A stretch of 64,000 bases of DNA from assembly GCA_030683155.1 (NCBI GenBank), contig JAUXMV010000016.1:1-64000 (forward strand). Reading direction: 5' to 3'. The stretch comes from Bacteroidales bacterium. GTDB taxonomy: Bacteria; Bacteroidota; Bacteroidia; Bacteroidales; F082. Positions within the stretch are counted from its first letter, which is position 1. The number at the start of each line of letters is the position of its first letter. The position numbers were made by a program, and so were the translations under genes. Of the stretch, positions 25,938 to 35,291 are shown in pieces. The notes under the pieces were generated by a model. The model saw only the letters and a program-made list of their open reading frames with translations. It was not told where the DNA came from and did not search any database.

Positions 25938-26771
25938 ATGAAACTAAACCTCAAACGACCACTTGCCATTTTTGATCTTGAAACAACAGGCCTTAGCATC
26001 ACAGCCGACCGCCTGATTGAAATCAGCATTTTAAAAGCATATCCCGATGGCAGGGAAGAACAGAAAACATGGCGTGTAAATCCGGGAATGCCTGTTCCGG
26101 AAGAATCAAAAAAATTCCATGGTATCTCTGATGAAGATTTAAAAGATGAGCCATTGTTCAAGGAAATTGCACATGATCTGAACGCATTTTTAAGTGGCTG
26201 TGACCTGGCAGGATACAATGCCTTAAAGTTTGACATTCCAATGCTGATGGAAGAATTTTTGCGTTGTGATATCCCTTTTGATATTACAAACCGCCACCTT
26301 GTTGATGTTCAGAATATCTTCATGAAGATGGAACCACGCACACTCAAAGGTGCTTACAGGTTTTTCTGCAACAAAGAACTCGAAGATGCACATTCGGCTG
26401 CGGCAGATACAAAAGCTACCTACGAGATTTTAGCAGCGCAGGTTGAACGTTATCAGGATGCCTATTATGAAGATTCGTCAGGAGTGAAAACGAAACCTGT
26501 TTCCAACGACATGAAGGCTTTGCACGATTTTTCAACCCACCACCGCAATGCAGACCTTGCCGGACAGATTATTTATAATGAAGAAAATCAAGAGGTTATC
26601 AATTTTGGAAAACACAAAGGCAGGACAGTAGAAGAAGTTTTTACCAGAGAGCCTTCCTATTACGACTGGATGATGAAAGGAGATTTTCCACTTTTCACAA
26701 AAAAATTGATTACTGCCATCAAGCTCCGAATGTTTGGAAAAAATGTAACGCTAATAAACCAAAAAAAATAG
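25938..26771 (+). CDS. DnaQ-like 3'-5' exonuclease with C-terminal DUF3820-type domain
   Basis: 277 residues. DEDDh exonuclease domain over about 1-175: IFDLETTGL (Asp13, Glu15), GYNALKFDIPML and HSAAADTKAT (His and Asp of ExoIII). The C-terminal part INFGKHKGRTVEEVFTREPS with YYDWMM is the small domain often fused to Bacteroidota exonucleases (DUF3820-like). It resembles the epsilon proofreading subunit but is a free-standing gene; DNA repair or RNA trimming are both possible. It precedes the FAH gene by 5 bases, so the two are probably co-transcribed. Confidence 0.88.
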   Translation: MKLNLKRPLAIFDLETTGLSITADRLIEISILKAYPDGREEQKTWRVNPGMPVPEESKKFHGISDEDLKDEPLFKEIAHDLNAFLSGCDLAGYNALKFDIPMLMEEFLRCDIPFDITNRHLVDVQNIFMKMEPRTLKGAYRFFCNKELEDAHSAAADTKATYEILAAQVERYQDAYYEDSSGVKTKPVSNDMKALHDFSTHHRNADLAGQIIYNEENQEVINFGKHKGRTVEEVFTREPSYYDWMMKGDFPLFTKKLITAIKLRMFGKNVTLINQKK

Positions 26772-26776
26772 AACCC

Positions 26777-27388
26777 ATGAAAATCATTTGTATTGGACGC
26801 AACTACAGTGAGCACGCCAAAGAGCTGAACAACCCGATTCCGGAGAAGCCTGTTTTTTTCATGAAACCTGATACAGCACTGCTTCCGCCGCACAACCCGT
26901 TTTTTTATCCTGCTTTTTCAAATGACATTCATTATGAGGTCGAACTGGTGCTGAAAGTCAGCAAGACAGGGCGCAGCATCAGCGAAAAATTTGCTCATAA
27001 ATATTTTGATGAAATTGGCGTTGGCATTGACTTTACTGCCCGTGACCTGCAAAATGAATGCAAGAAGAAAGGCTTGCCCTGGGAAATGGCTAAAGCTTTT
27101 GATTTTTCAGCCCCATTAGGAAAATTCCTTCCCAAGGAAAGTTTTGAAGACCTGAAAAATATTGATTTTGGTTTAAAAATCAATGACGAATGGCGTCAAA
27201 AAGGCAACAGTAAAGACATGATTTTCAGTTTCGATCAAATTATCGCTTACGTCTCTCAGTTTGTTACCATCCGCAAAGGTGATTATATTTTCACCGGCAC
27301 TCCGGAAGGCGTTGGTCCGACAAAGGTTGACGATCATTTCGAGCTTTTCATTGGCGACGAAAAAATGCTTTCATTTAACGTTAAGTAG
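26777..27388 (+). CDS. Fumarylacetoacetate hydrolase (FAH) family protein
   Basis: 203 residues, the short FAHD1-like form. It starts with IICIGRNYSEHAKELNN, has the metal ligands HYEVELVLKV and GIGIDFTARDLQ-type Asp, WEMAKAFDFSAPLGKF, and ends with GDYIFTGTPEGVGPTKVDD. The family hydrolyses or decarboxylates acylpyruvates and oxaloacetate; the substrate is not predictable. It is the second gene after the exonuclease. Confidence 0.92.
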   Translation: MKIICIGRNYSEHAKELNNPIPEKPVFFMKPDTALLPPHNPFFYPAFSNDIHYEVELVLKVSKTGRSISEKFAHKYFDEIGVGIDFTARDLQNECKKKGLPWEMAKAFDFSAPLGKFLPKESFEDLKNIDFGLKINDEWRQKGNSKDMIFSFDQIIAYVSQFVTIRKGDYIFTGTPEGVGPTKVDDHFELFIGDEKMLSFNVK

Positions 27389-27453
27389 ATTTTAAGCTTT
27401 CAAGCGATTATTTTCAGTAAAAATCAATAGTTTTGCTTGCAAATTGCTGAAAG

Positions 27454-28179
27454 ATGGTATACCTGATAATTGGATTGGCAATTCTTTTCGCTTCGCTTGG
27501 TTATCTGATAACTGAAAAAAATGCGAGATATCTCCTCTCAGGCTATAACACTATGCGTGAGGAAGACCGGAAAAAATTTGACCTCAAAGCATTTTTGAAT
27601 TACTTCAAAAAGTTTCATCTTTTTCTTGGAAGCTCCTTATTAATCCTTGGAATATTTCTGCTTTATACTATCAATGAAACAGTTGCAGGTATTTTCATGG
27701 CAATATATCCCATTTTAGCTTATTCACTTCTTGCATGGCGGAGCAAAAGCTTCGGGTATTCTTCAAATAAAAAATCCACCTTCTTACCGATGATTATTAT
27801 GTTTTTAAGTCTGTTTTTTGTAGCATACATTTTTACTGTAGGACTAAAAGAAGACAAGCTGATTATAGGTGAAAAAGAAATAATCATCAAAGGATTTTAT
27901 GGTGAAAAGATCTTGTTTTCTGAGATAGCATCTCTGAAAATGATTGAAAAAATTCCAGAAATCCGCATCCGAACCAATGGTTTCTCAACCGGCAGTGTCA
28001 ATAAAGGCTATTTCAAAACAAAAGAAGGCGAAAGTGTAAAATTGATAATAAACGCTGACCAATTACCATGTCTTGAGATCACAAAAAAAGATGGCAGACA
28101 AATTTTATTTTCTTCCCGAAAAGAGTCGAATGAATCCATTTACACAGCCTTGATTCAAAAAATAGATTCAGAAAAGTAA
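27454..28179 (+). CDS. DUF3784 membrane protein with C-terminal PH-like domain
   Basis: 241 residues. It begins with a membrane segment and the DUF3784 hallmark YLLSGYNTMREEDRKKFD, then two segments at about 50-92 and one at 110-130. The soluble C-terminal ~110 residues (LIIGEKEIIIKGFYGEKILF, EIASLKMIEK) look like a bacterial PH domain. Function unknown. It is 65 bases downstream of the FAH gene on the same strand. Confidence 0.75.
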   Translation: MVYLIIGLAILFASLGYLITEKNARYLLSGYNTMREEDRKKFDLKAFLNYFKKFHLFLGSSLLILGIFLLYTINETVAGIFMAIYPILAYSLLAWRSKSFGYSSNKKSTFLPMIIMFLSLFFVAYIFTVGLKEDKLIIGEKEIIIKGFYGEKILFSEIASLKMIEKIPEIRIRTNGFSTGSVNKGYFKTKEGESVKLIINADQLPCLEITKKDGRQILFSSRKESNESIYTALIQKIDSEK

Positions 28180-28231
28180 TTTATCTTAAAAGGAGAAAAG
28201 ACAGTTCCGGAAAAGGTTTAATGCTTTTAAA

Positions 28232-30907
28232 CTATGGTTCGAAGCTTATATTTACATCTCCCGTGACTGTGAAATAAATATTCAAAAACTTTTCACTGGC
28301 GGCTAATTCATTCAATTGGAGTTCGTAGAAAACGCTGTCATCATCCGAATCAGCCTGATAAACCCCAAAAGGCTGAAATAACAAAGTAGGAGCCTGCGGC
28401 CATTTCAATTCTATTGCGCTTTCAACAAAGGCGGCAGATAGCTGAAAATTGTGTTTTCCACCAGGAAACGGCATTACTTCCGGAAATCCAACCGATCTGT
28501 AAAGAACCATCAAAGCATCCAATGAAGTCAGCGTTCCGCTGTTGTTTACATCAGCCACATTTTTGAAAAGCTGGCTATAGGGCGCTGATCCAATCCATTG
28601 AAAGCCTTCCACCACTGGATGACCAACCGACATATAATTCACAATGAGTGCATCCAAAGCAGTGATGCCTCCCCAATTGTTCCACATCCATGAACTCCCC
28701 AGTTTCCCTGTCGCTGTCTGTTCCCAAAGCCTTATTTTGTATGCCATTCCGGCTTCCAGTCCTTCAAAAGTAAAACTGTTTTGGCCTATTGGAAGGCACT
28801 GCATCGGAGTCACAGCCTGATTTTCCGCATTAAAAATTCTTAAACAAAAACTACGGTTTTCATTAGCCTGCAAAGCACTTTCATTGCTGTTGAAAACTTT
28901 CAACTGTCCTGTAACATTAATCAAATTACTGACATTGCCCGGTATTGTCCTGATAAAAACAGGCCTTTCGCTTACTGCAAAACGCACAATTCCATTGTCA
29001 ACCTGCAAAGGTTGCTGCAAACCAAGTGTATCTCCAAAAACCGGCGTAACAAGCGTTACTACGCTGTTTTGCCCTACATTAAGCTCGAAGTTTTCAATCA
29101 CCCTGTTTTCTGAAGTTGTACTCCAGACAGCAAAAACCAGCGTATCACTGGAATCAGAATCAAAACGGTAAACATTTACCTGCGGCACTGAAGAAGGCAA
29201 TTCCTGCTGAAAGCGTAGTCCGCTCAACTGATTTTTCATTGCAAACACATAATACCAGGATTTCTTTGGCTGATGTCCATACCAAATCTCGCCAGTAAGC
29301 CCACAACTATTATAAATATTTGGGTTTAAGGCATTCACATCGCGCAACATAAACATATGTGCTCTTTCAATGCCACTTGCTGCGGCCTCAAGATAGGAGC
29401 GCAAAATCCATTGACCCTGCACTTCAAAATTGTCGGTAGTATCGATTGGTCTTGAAGCTTGCACACTTTCGGGGTTGGTATCATAACCAAACTCAGACAA
29501 CCAGATTTCTTTTCCCGGGAGGTATTGGTTTCTGTATTCAACCAGTTTTTTCAATTTAAACTTTAAACTATCTTCTTCAGGACTGATGCCATGGTATCCA
29601 TTTCCTGAATAATGATGAAAGTTGAGCACATCAACCGGAAAGCCTGTTTGCCGGTTGTAATCGCTCCAGAGTTTCATGCAGCGCACATATTCCAGATTAA
29701 GACTTGCCAGGCCGCCCATCACCATTTTCATTTGGGGGTCAGCAGTTTTCATTCCTTTGCCAACTCCCAGTGCACCTTCGTGGCCATCGGCATCGGCGCT
29801 GCTCATGGCAGCAAATTCGGTGCAACTAAAGTAACCACCGCGCGTAAACCACCATTTATCGGGCTCATTCCAGTTTTCCAGATACTCAACCAAACCAAGG
29901 CCTGAATGTGGTTGCTGATCCGGTTTCAACTTTAGCAATCCTGCATCAACGCTTGTTTTGCCGTAGCGTGCTGCAAACTGAAACATATAATCAGCGTGCT
30001 CAATATAGGATGCAGGATCTTCAGGGTTTTCGCCCGGACTTAATGGTTTGTGCTGTTCGAGCGAATCGTTGAAAGCTGTTATATAAGGCGCAGCACCCTG
30101 AAGGTCGGGACTGACCAAGATGTTGTTGGATTTAAGTCTTTCATAGAAATCATCAAAATTGAATGCCCAGCCCGGACCGCTCACCCAACTTGGATTCCAT
30201 GCATATTGGTTGTTTGGAAAGCCCGGATAAGTCGTATCCTGATTGCCTTCATCCCAACCCCAGTTATGATATTCACGCAGACTTCCGGCAACACGCAATT
30301 TGTCAATCGGATCGTCAATGAAACCATTAACTCCGAGAAAAATATCCATTTTTGAGACTTGATTTATTACCGGAATCGGCGGAGGCTCCGGCAATCCTGT
30401 GGCTGTTCCATACAGAACAATTTCAGAAATACGTGTGGAAGGATTTTTAAACTCAAGCATCACAAATCTGCTGAGCGTATTGATTGATGCACTTCTCCAT
30501 TGATTGAAAGTATTCAGATAGATCGAATGAATCAACTCCCATCCGGCAGGATTACCAATATAAACAAAAAGTGAATCAGCATCATTGATATCAAAAAACC
30601 AAAGATCTGACAGTTGATGCGACACCCCGAGATCAATTGCGATGCGAACCGGATAATAAATTGCTGCATCAGGCCAGCCGGCACTAAATACTGTTTCGGG
30701 CTGACCACCACCTCCGTTTGCCGGATCACCTGCCAGCAGCTGTTCGTCGATGAGCAAAGTTGCATCACCTTTCGTGCTGAAGTTATACAACATTTGAGGT
30801 TCCAGCATGATTTTTTCCTGTGCGTGTATTCCTGTGAAAAAGAATGTGAAAAAGAAAAACAAGCCAAGAATATGAAGTTTGGGTTTTAGGATAGATTCTT
30901 TACTCAA
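28232..30907 (-). CDS. Secreted glycosidase-like (clan GH-A type) protein with dockerin-like repeats
   Basis: 891 residues. Signal peptide ends at GIHAQ. About residues 40-170 form a discoidin/F5-8C-like beta-sandwich; about 185-590 look like a TIM-barrel glycosidase with the acid/base motif ENWNEPD (Glu348) and nucleophile motif IWLSEFGYD (Glu472). A C-terminal part carries two dockerin-like repeats (ITALDALIVNYMSVG and DVNNSGTLTSLDALMVLY). No T9SS domain is obvious. No ATG precedes the signal peptide; the start is a TTG inside the stop of the Pmp3-family gene (ATATTGAG), so translational coupling is likely. The gene at 48813 is a paralog in its barrel part. The family and substrate are not recognised. 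Confidence 0.7.
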   Translation of the reverse strand: MSKESILKPKLHILGLFFFFTFFFTGIHAQEKIMLEPQMLYNFSTKGDATLLIDEQLLAGDPANGGGGQPETVFSAGWPDAAIYYPVRIAIDLGVSHQLSDLWFFDINDADSLFVYIGNPAGWELIHSIYLNTFNQWRSASINTLSRFVMLEFKNPSTRISEIVLYGTATGLPEPPPIPVINQVSKMDIFLGVNGFIDDPIDKLRVAGSLREYHNWGWDEGNQDTTYPGFPNNQYAWNPSWVSGPGWAFNFDDFYERLKSNNILVSPDLQGAAPYITAFNDSLEQHKPLSPGENPEDPASYIEHADYMFQFAARYGKTSVDAGLLKLKPDQQPHSGLGLVEYLENWNEPDKWWFTRGGYFSCTEFAAMSSADADGHEGALGVGKGMKTADPQMKMVMGGLASLNLEYVRCMKLWSDYNRQTGFPVDVLNFHHYSGNGYHGISPEEDSLKFKLKKLVEYRNQYLPGKEIWLSEFGYDTNPESVQASRPIDTTDNFEVQGQWILRSYLEAAASGIERAHMFMLRDVNALNPNIYNSCGLTGEIWYGHQPKKSWYYVFAMKNQLSGLRFQQELPSSVPQVNVYRFDSDSSDTLVFAVWSTTSENRVIENFELNVGQNSVVTLVTPVFGDTLGLQQPLQVDNGIVRFAVSERPVFIRTIPGNVSNLINVTGQLKVFNSNESALQANENRSFCLRIFNAENQAVTPMQCLPIGQNSFTFEGLEAGMAYKIRLWEQTATGKLGSSWMWNNWGGITALDALIVNYMSVGHPVVEGFQWIGSAPYSQLFKNVADVNNSGTLTSLDALMVLYRSVGFPEVMPFPGGKHNFQLSAAFVESAIELKWPQAPTLLFQPFGVYQADSDDDSVFYELQLNELAASEKFLNIYFTVTGDVNISFEP

Positions 30908-31062
30908 TATCTTGATTTATTGTTAATTATTAAAGCGGCCAAAACACCCGGTATCCAACCGGCTATTGTGAGAAGGAGCACAATCAAAACAGATCCGCAT
31001 CCTTTGTCTACAACTGCCAAAGGTGGGAAAATGATACAAAGCAAGACCCTCCAAAGTGACAT
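30904..31062 (-). CDS. YqaE/Pmp3-family small membrane protein
   Basis: 52 residues, two hydrophobic segments separated by a turn: MSLWRVLLCIIFPPLAVVDK, then GCGSVLIVLLLTIAGWIPG and AALIINN. The FPPLAV and TIAGWIPGxxAA motifs are those of the Pmp3/YqaE proteolipid family, which affects membrane potential and salt tolerance in yeast and plants. The stop overlaps the TTG start of the glycosidase-like gene by 4 bases. Why these two would be coupled is not clear; the small gene may simply provide translation to an mRNA whose second start is weak. Confidence 0.85.
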   Translation of the reverse strand: MSLWRVLLCIIFPPLAVVDKGCGSVLIVLLLTIAGWIPGVLAALIINNKSRY

Positions 31063-31268
31063 ACGTTTTAGTTTTTTGTAAATATGGCTGTAAAACTAGA
31101 TAAAAAACGAAAGCAGTTAAAGCAAAGTTACTGAAGAAAGGATATAAATGGAATTTTCTTCATACTATTAATAATTGAATCAATCAGTTTGAAAATTTCA
31201 CATCACACAAATCAAATAGCCCAAAATCAAAAAATCGATTACTTTTACGACCTTAAATCTTAAAAGAT

Positions 31269-32270
31269 ATGAACCTTAGACTTTTATTCATCTTAATAGT
31301 GCTCTCCGGAGGCTCACTTTTTGCACAGGATACATTTTCGATTGTTGCCGTAGACACGGTTACAGGCCAGCTAGGCAGCGCCGGAGCCAGTTGCATTGAT
31401 GCCACGGCAATTGCAGGTGGGGCAAAAATTATCAGCGATATTTTGCCGGGCAGAGGTGCTATACATACTCAGTCATACTGGTTGTCAGCAAATCAGGTGA
31501 ATGCCAGAAACCGTATGTTGGCAGGGGATTCACCACAGCAAATCATCGACTGGCTCGTTGCCAATGATGTGCAAAATCAGCCGGGAAGGCGGCAATATGG
31601 TATTGTAGATATGGATGAAAATGGAAATCCAAGGTCAGCTGCCTATACAGGTGCCACAAGTATGAATTGGAAAGGGCATATCACAGGAAGAAACTATGCC
31701 ATTCAGGGAAATATCTTATTAAGTCAGGCGATTATCGATTCGATGGAAGCACGATTCAATGCCACAGAAGGAATGCTTTCTGACAAACTTATGGCAGCTT
31801 TGCAAGGTGCCAATGTCCCCGGTGCAGATTCCCGCTGCCTGAACGAAGGCGTTTCATCGCTTTCAGCTTTTATCCGTGTGGCAAATTCAAACGATGTTGC
31901 AGGAAACTTTTTTCTTGACCTCAATGTTCCGCAAACGCCTTATGGTGTTGAACCAATTGATTCATTACAAGTGCTTTATGATGAATGGAAAATGATTCTT
32001 GGGCTTGATCCTTCCAGCAAAACTGATAACGACGGCTGGCTGATTTATCCAAATCCAACAGACGGACTTTTGCATTACAGCATCAATTCAGCAACAAAAG
32101 AAGCAATTGAAATGCTATTCACTGCCACTGATGGAAAAACATTATTGAGGTTTCCGCTTTCGCAAAACACTGGAAGCATCGATGTTTCAAACTTACCAAA
32201 AGGAAATTTGATGGTGCGTTTAATATGGAATGACGGAAAAAGCAGTACAAAAAAATTACTTTTGAAATAA
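31269..32270 (+). CDS. Secreted DUF1028 protein with T9SS sorting domain
   Basis: 333 residues. Signal peptide ends at GSLFAQ. DUF1028 (Ntn-hydrolase-like) domain over about 20-235: TFSIVAVDTVTGQLGSAGAS, GRGAIHTQSYW, GRRQYGIVDMDENGNP, AYTGATSMNWKGH, AIQGNILLS. The last ~75 residues are a T9SS type-A sorting domain (IYPNPTDGLLHYS, GNLMVRLIWNDGKSS, KKLLLK). The catalytic role of DUF1028 is unproven. It lies directly before porQ, an apt neighbour for a T9SS substrate. Confidence 0.85.
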   Translation: MNLRLLFILIVLSGGSLFAQDTFSIVAVDTVTGQLGSAGASCIDATAIAGGAKIISDILPGRGAIHTQSYWLSANQVNARNRMLAGDSPQQIIDWLVANDVQNQPGRRQYGIVDMDENGNPRSAAYTGATSMNWKGHITGRNYAIQGNILLSQAIIDSMEARFNATEGMLSDKLMAALQGANVPGADSRCLNEGVSSLSAFIRVANSNDVAGNFFLDLNVPQTPYGVEPIDSLQVLYDEWKMILGLDPSSKTDNDGWLIYPNPTDGLLHYSINSATKEAIEMLFTATDGKTLLRFPLSQNTGSIDVSNLPKGNLMVRLIWNDGKSSTKKLLLK

Positions 32271-32357
32271 GCTTTGTTTTATAAATCACTGTATTGACTA
32301 AAAAAAAACAATAAAGCAAGGTTTCATACGTTTCCGTTAAGTTACCAGAATTTGAGT

Positions 32358-33425
32358 ATGAAACAATTATCTACTATCTTAAGGCATAAAGTTCTTTTAA
32401 TCAGCGCGATTATGATGCTTAGCAGTCTGGGATTGCTGGCACAAATTGGTGGCAGAGGCACCTATGACTTTTTAAACGCTGCCATACCTGCACGCGTTGC
32501 AGCCCTGGGCGGCACAGCCCTTCCGATTGACGATGGCGATATACAGCTTTCCTTGTTCAATCCAGCACTCATCAATCCTGAGATGCACAATCAGCTCAGT
32601 CTCTCCTACGTTGATTATTTTTCAGATATCCGTTTTAGTTCCATACAGTACGGTCGCTCATTCGAAAATTTCGGAAATTTTGTTGGGTCTCTTCAATACC
32701 ACAATTACGGGAAATTTGAATATGCCGATGAAGCAGGTCAGCGCAATGGCACTTTCGGTGCTTCAGATTATGCATTTATGCTGGGCTGGGGCCGTCAGCT
32801 CGACTCAAATTTTTCTATCGGAGCACAGATTAAATTTGTTGGTTCTCAATATGAAACCTACAGCTCCTTTGGATTGGCAGTAGATGTGGCCGGAACCTAC
32901 AAAACCAGTGAAGGCTGGCTCTTTTCGCTTACTGCAAGAAATATTGGAAGTGAAATGAAATCCTATCTTCCGGGCGATGCAAGCACCATGCCTTTCAATA
33001 TGCAGTTTGGTGTTTCAAAACGCCTTGACCATGTTCCTTTCCGCATCATTCTCATCTACGATAACTTGCAGCAGTGGGACCTGACCTACGACGACCCGCT
33101 TGACCTGAAAGGGAAAATTGACCCGATCACCGGCACAAAAACCGAAAGTAAAGGTGCAGAAAAAGTCGCTGATCAGTTCATGCGGCATATCGTTTTAGGA
33201 GGTGAATTTTACATCGGAAAAAACCTAACACTCAGAGGAAGCTATAACTACAAACGTCGTCAGGAGATGCAAATACCTGATAAACTGGCAATGGTTGGTT
33301 TTTCATGGGGTGTTGGCATCAGGGTTTCAAAGTTTAACATCAATTACAGCAGGTCAACATTTCATGTTGTTGGATCACCCAACTACCTGACCATCAGCAC
33401 CAATCTGAGTAATTTCAGCAGATAG
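32358..33425 (+). CDS. porQ: Type IX secretion system protein PorQ
   Basis: About 355 residues: signal peptide ending near GLLAQ, then an outer-membrane beta-barrel with GRGTYDFLNAAIPARVAALG, NPALINPEMHNQLSLSYVDY, TLRGSYNYKRRQEM and a barrel-type end. These match the PorQ family (PorP/SprF-like fold), part of the PorU-PorV-PorQ-PorZ attachment complex that processes and anchors T9SS cargo. A TTG at 32352 is two codons upstream; the ATG at 32358 is preferred. It is followed by recF after a short gap with its own -7 box. Confidence 0.85.
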   Translation: MKQLSTILRHKVLLISAIMMLSSLGLLAQIGGRGTYDFLNAAIPARVAALGGTALPIDDGDIQLSLFNPALINPEMHNQLSLSYVDYFSDIRFSSIQYGRSFENFGNFVGSLQYHNYGKFEYADEAGQRNGTFGASDYAFMLGWGRQLDSNFSIGAQIKFVGSQYETYSSFGLAVDVAGTYKTSEGWLFSLTARNIGSEMKSYLPGDASTMPFNMQFGVSKRLDHVPFRIILIYDNLQQWDLTYDDPLDLKGKIDPITGTKTESKGAEKVADQFMRHIVLGGEFYIGKNLTLRGSYNYKRRQEMQIPDKLAMVGFSWGVGIRVSKFNINYSRSTFHVVGSPNYLTISTNLSNFSR

Positions 33426-33447
33426 ACCTTTTTTTGGCTTACTGTTG

Positions 33448-33455
33448 TATCTTTG
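33448..33455 (+). promoter_or_regulatory. -7 box of recF
   Basis: TATCTTTG fits TAnnTTTG, 20 bases before the ATG at 33476. It lies inside the frame opened by a TTG at 33434, arguing against that TTG. Confidence 0.5.
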
Positions 33456-33475
33456 CCCTCCAAAGCAAAGAAAGC

Positions 33476-34585
33476 ATGTTTTTGCAACAACTCAAACTTA
33501 CGGATTTCAAGAATTGTCCTTCAACAGAATTGGATTTTTCGGAAAAAATAAATTGCTTCATTGGAAACAATGGTGCCGGAAAAACCAATCTGCTTGATGC
33601 CATCTATTATTTATCTTTCTGCAAAAGCTATTTCAACAATATAGATCAGCAAAACATACGTCATGGATGCGATTTTTTCAGTGTTCATGGCCATTATCGC
33701 AGAAACGGTGATACCGATCTTGTGAGTTGTATTCAAAAAAGAAATCACAAAAAGTCATTCAGATTCAACAAAAAAGAATACGACCGCCTTGCCGAACACA
33801 TTGGCAAGATTCCGCTTGTCATGATTTCGCCCTACGACCGTGATCTCATCAATGAAGGCAGTGAAGTGCGCCGTCGTTTCATCGATGGCATGATTTCGCA
33901 ATCCGACCCCATTTATCTTGACGAACTGCTTAAATACAATAAAGCTTTGCTTCAACGCAACACACTGCTTCGGCAATTTGCTGAATCGGGCCGCTTTGAT
34001 TCAAGCCTGATCGAACTCTGGGATGAGCAACTGCACAAAGCTGGAACAATCCTGCACGAAAAAAGACATAGTTTTCTCAAAACTTTTATTCCCATCTTCG
34101 GCGACTATTACAATATCGTTTCAGGAAGCAGCGAAGAAGTTGACATTGTCTACGAAAGCGGTCTTTTTGATCATCCATTGATCAACGCACTGAAATCGGG
34201 CATTGATAAGGACAGACAGTTAAGATACACAACATCCGGAATTCACAAAGATGACCTTCAGCTGATGATTAACGGCTTTCCGCTAAAAAAATTCGGCTCA
34301 CAAGGTCAGCAGAAATCATTTGTAATTGCCATTAAACTGGCGCAATTTGAATACACAAGAAACATTATGGGGTTTAAACCCATTTTGCTTTTTGATGATA
34401 TTTTTGATAAGCTCGATGATCAGCGTGTAGGCCAATTGATAAATCTGGTGAGTCAGGACAGTTTTGGTCAGGTATTTATAACCGATACTCAAAAGCAGCG
34501 CATAGGCAGGCTTTTTGATGCAACAACCATTGATCACCGCATATTTGAAGTGCAATCGGGAATGGTAAAACTGACAATTGAATAA
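33476..34585 (+). CDS. recF: DNA replication and repair protein RecF
   Basis: 369 residues. SMC-like ATPase with N-terminal LKLTDFKN, Walker A GNNGAGKTN (30-38), YYLSFCKSYFN, then the C-terminal signature SQGQQKSFVIAIKLAQFEY and Walker B PILLFDDIFDKLDD. It loads RecA at gapped DNA with RecO and RecR. The start at the ATG follows a clear -7 box, and the extension from TTG 33434 is rejected. The DUF721 gene follows 11 bases later, as in many bacteria. Confidence 0.95.
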   Translation: MFLQQLKLTDFKNCPSTELDFSEKINCFIGNNGAGKTNLLDAIYYLSFCKSYFNNIDQQNIRHGCDFFSVHGHYRRNGDTDLVSCIQKRNHKKSFRFNKKEYDRLAEHIGKIPLVMISPYDRDLINEGSEVRRRFIDGMISQSDPIYLDELLKYNKALLQRNTLLRQFAESGRFDSSLIELWDEQLHKAGTILHEKRHSFLKTFIPIFGDYYNIVSGSSEEVDIVYESGLFDHPLINALKSGIDKDRQLRYTTSGIHKDDLQLMINGFPLKKFGSQGQQKSFVIAIKLAQFEYTRNIMGFKPILLFDDIFDKLDDQRVGQLINLVSQDSFGQVFITDTQKQRIGRLFDATTIDHRIFEVQSGMVKLTIE

Positions 34586-34596
34586 AACAATCAGGC

Positions 34597-34887
34597 ATGA
34601 CAAATCAAAACAATCAAAGTCTGGGTAAAGCCATTGAAGAAGTTTTCAAAACCTATAATCTTCAGGATAAAGTTGATGGCGTGAGGATTATAAATTCGTG
34701 GGAAAGTGTTGTTGGCGCTATGATTGCCAGCCATACGACCGATTTGTACTTTAACAAAAAAACACTTTTTGTCTATCTCGACTCCGATGCCATCCGCAAT
34801 GAGCTTTCGTATGCCAAAACCCTCATCATTAAAAACCTGAACAAAGCTGTCGGCAAAGAAGTGATCACAGATGTTGTTTTCAGGTAA
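34597..34887 (+). CDS. DUF721 (DciA-like) protein
   Basis: 96 residues, one DUF721 domain: LGKAIEEVFKTYNLQDKVDG, NSWESVVGAMIASHTTDLYF, and VYLDSDAIRNELSYAKTLII. DciA in this family helps load the replicative helicase in bacteria lacking DnaC/DnaI; the C-terminal or N-terminal extensions seen elsewhere are absent here. Its place directly after recF supports a DNA-replication role. Confidence 0.88.
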   Translation: MTNQNNQSLGKAIEEVFKTYNLQDKVDGVRIINSWESVVGAMIASHTTDLYFNKKTLFVYLDSDAIRNELSYAKTLIIKNLNKAVGKEVITDVVFR

Positions 34888-35291
34888 GTCAAAGGAGCTG
34901 TATAGATTCCTTTATCCGGTCTGCTGAAAAGCTAATTTTTAATCATCTTGTCATTCAGTAATCAGCATTTTCAAAGCAAAAAGTTTTCTTTTTAAAAAAC
35001 TCAATCTGACATTGCTGCCCGGTTTTCACAGCCTTTCATGGAATCTGCCACATTTTTTCATTCTAAAATTACAGTTTAATAATTGAATTATAATTGGTTA
35101 TATTTTATTTAACAGACTACTAATAATATACATTCACAGTTTTGAAATCTCAAAACCAGTTTTTCTTCAAATTTGTTAAAAAAGCTAAGATTTATTTAGG
35201 TTATGTTTCAAATCAAATGTAAATTAGCGGTTTTTCATGTAAGATGTTAATTGCTTTTATGAATTATAGCAAGTAATTTAATTTTATTAGG
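34888..35291. other. 404-bp AT-rich gap before the signalling cluster
   Basis: No credible ORF, hairpin terminator or full promoter is seen. It must contain the promoter of the signalling cluster, but no TAnnTTTG box stands out next to the first start. Confidence 0.5.
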
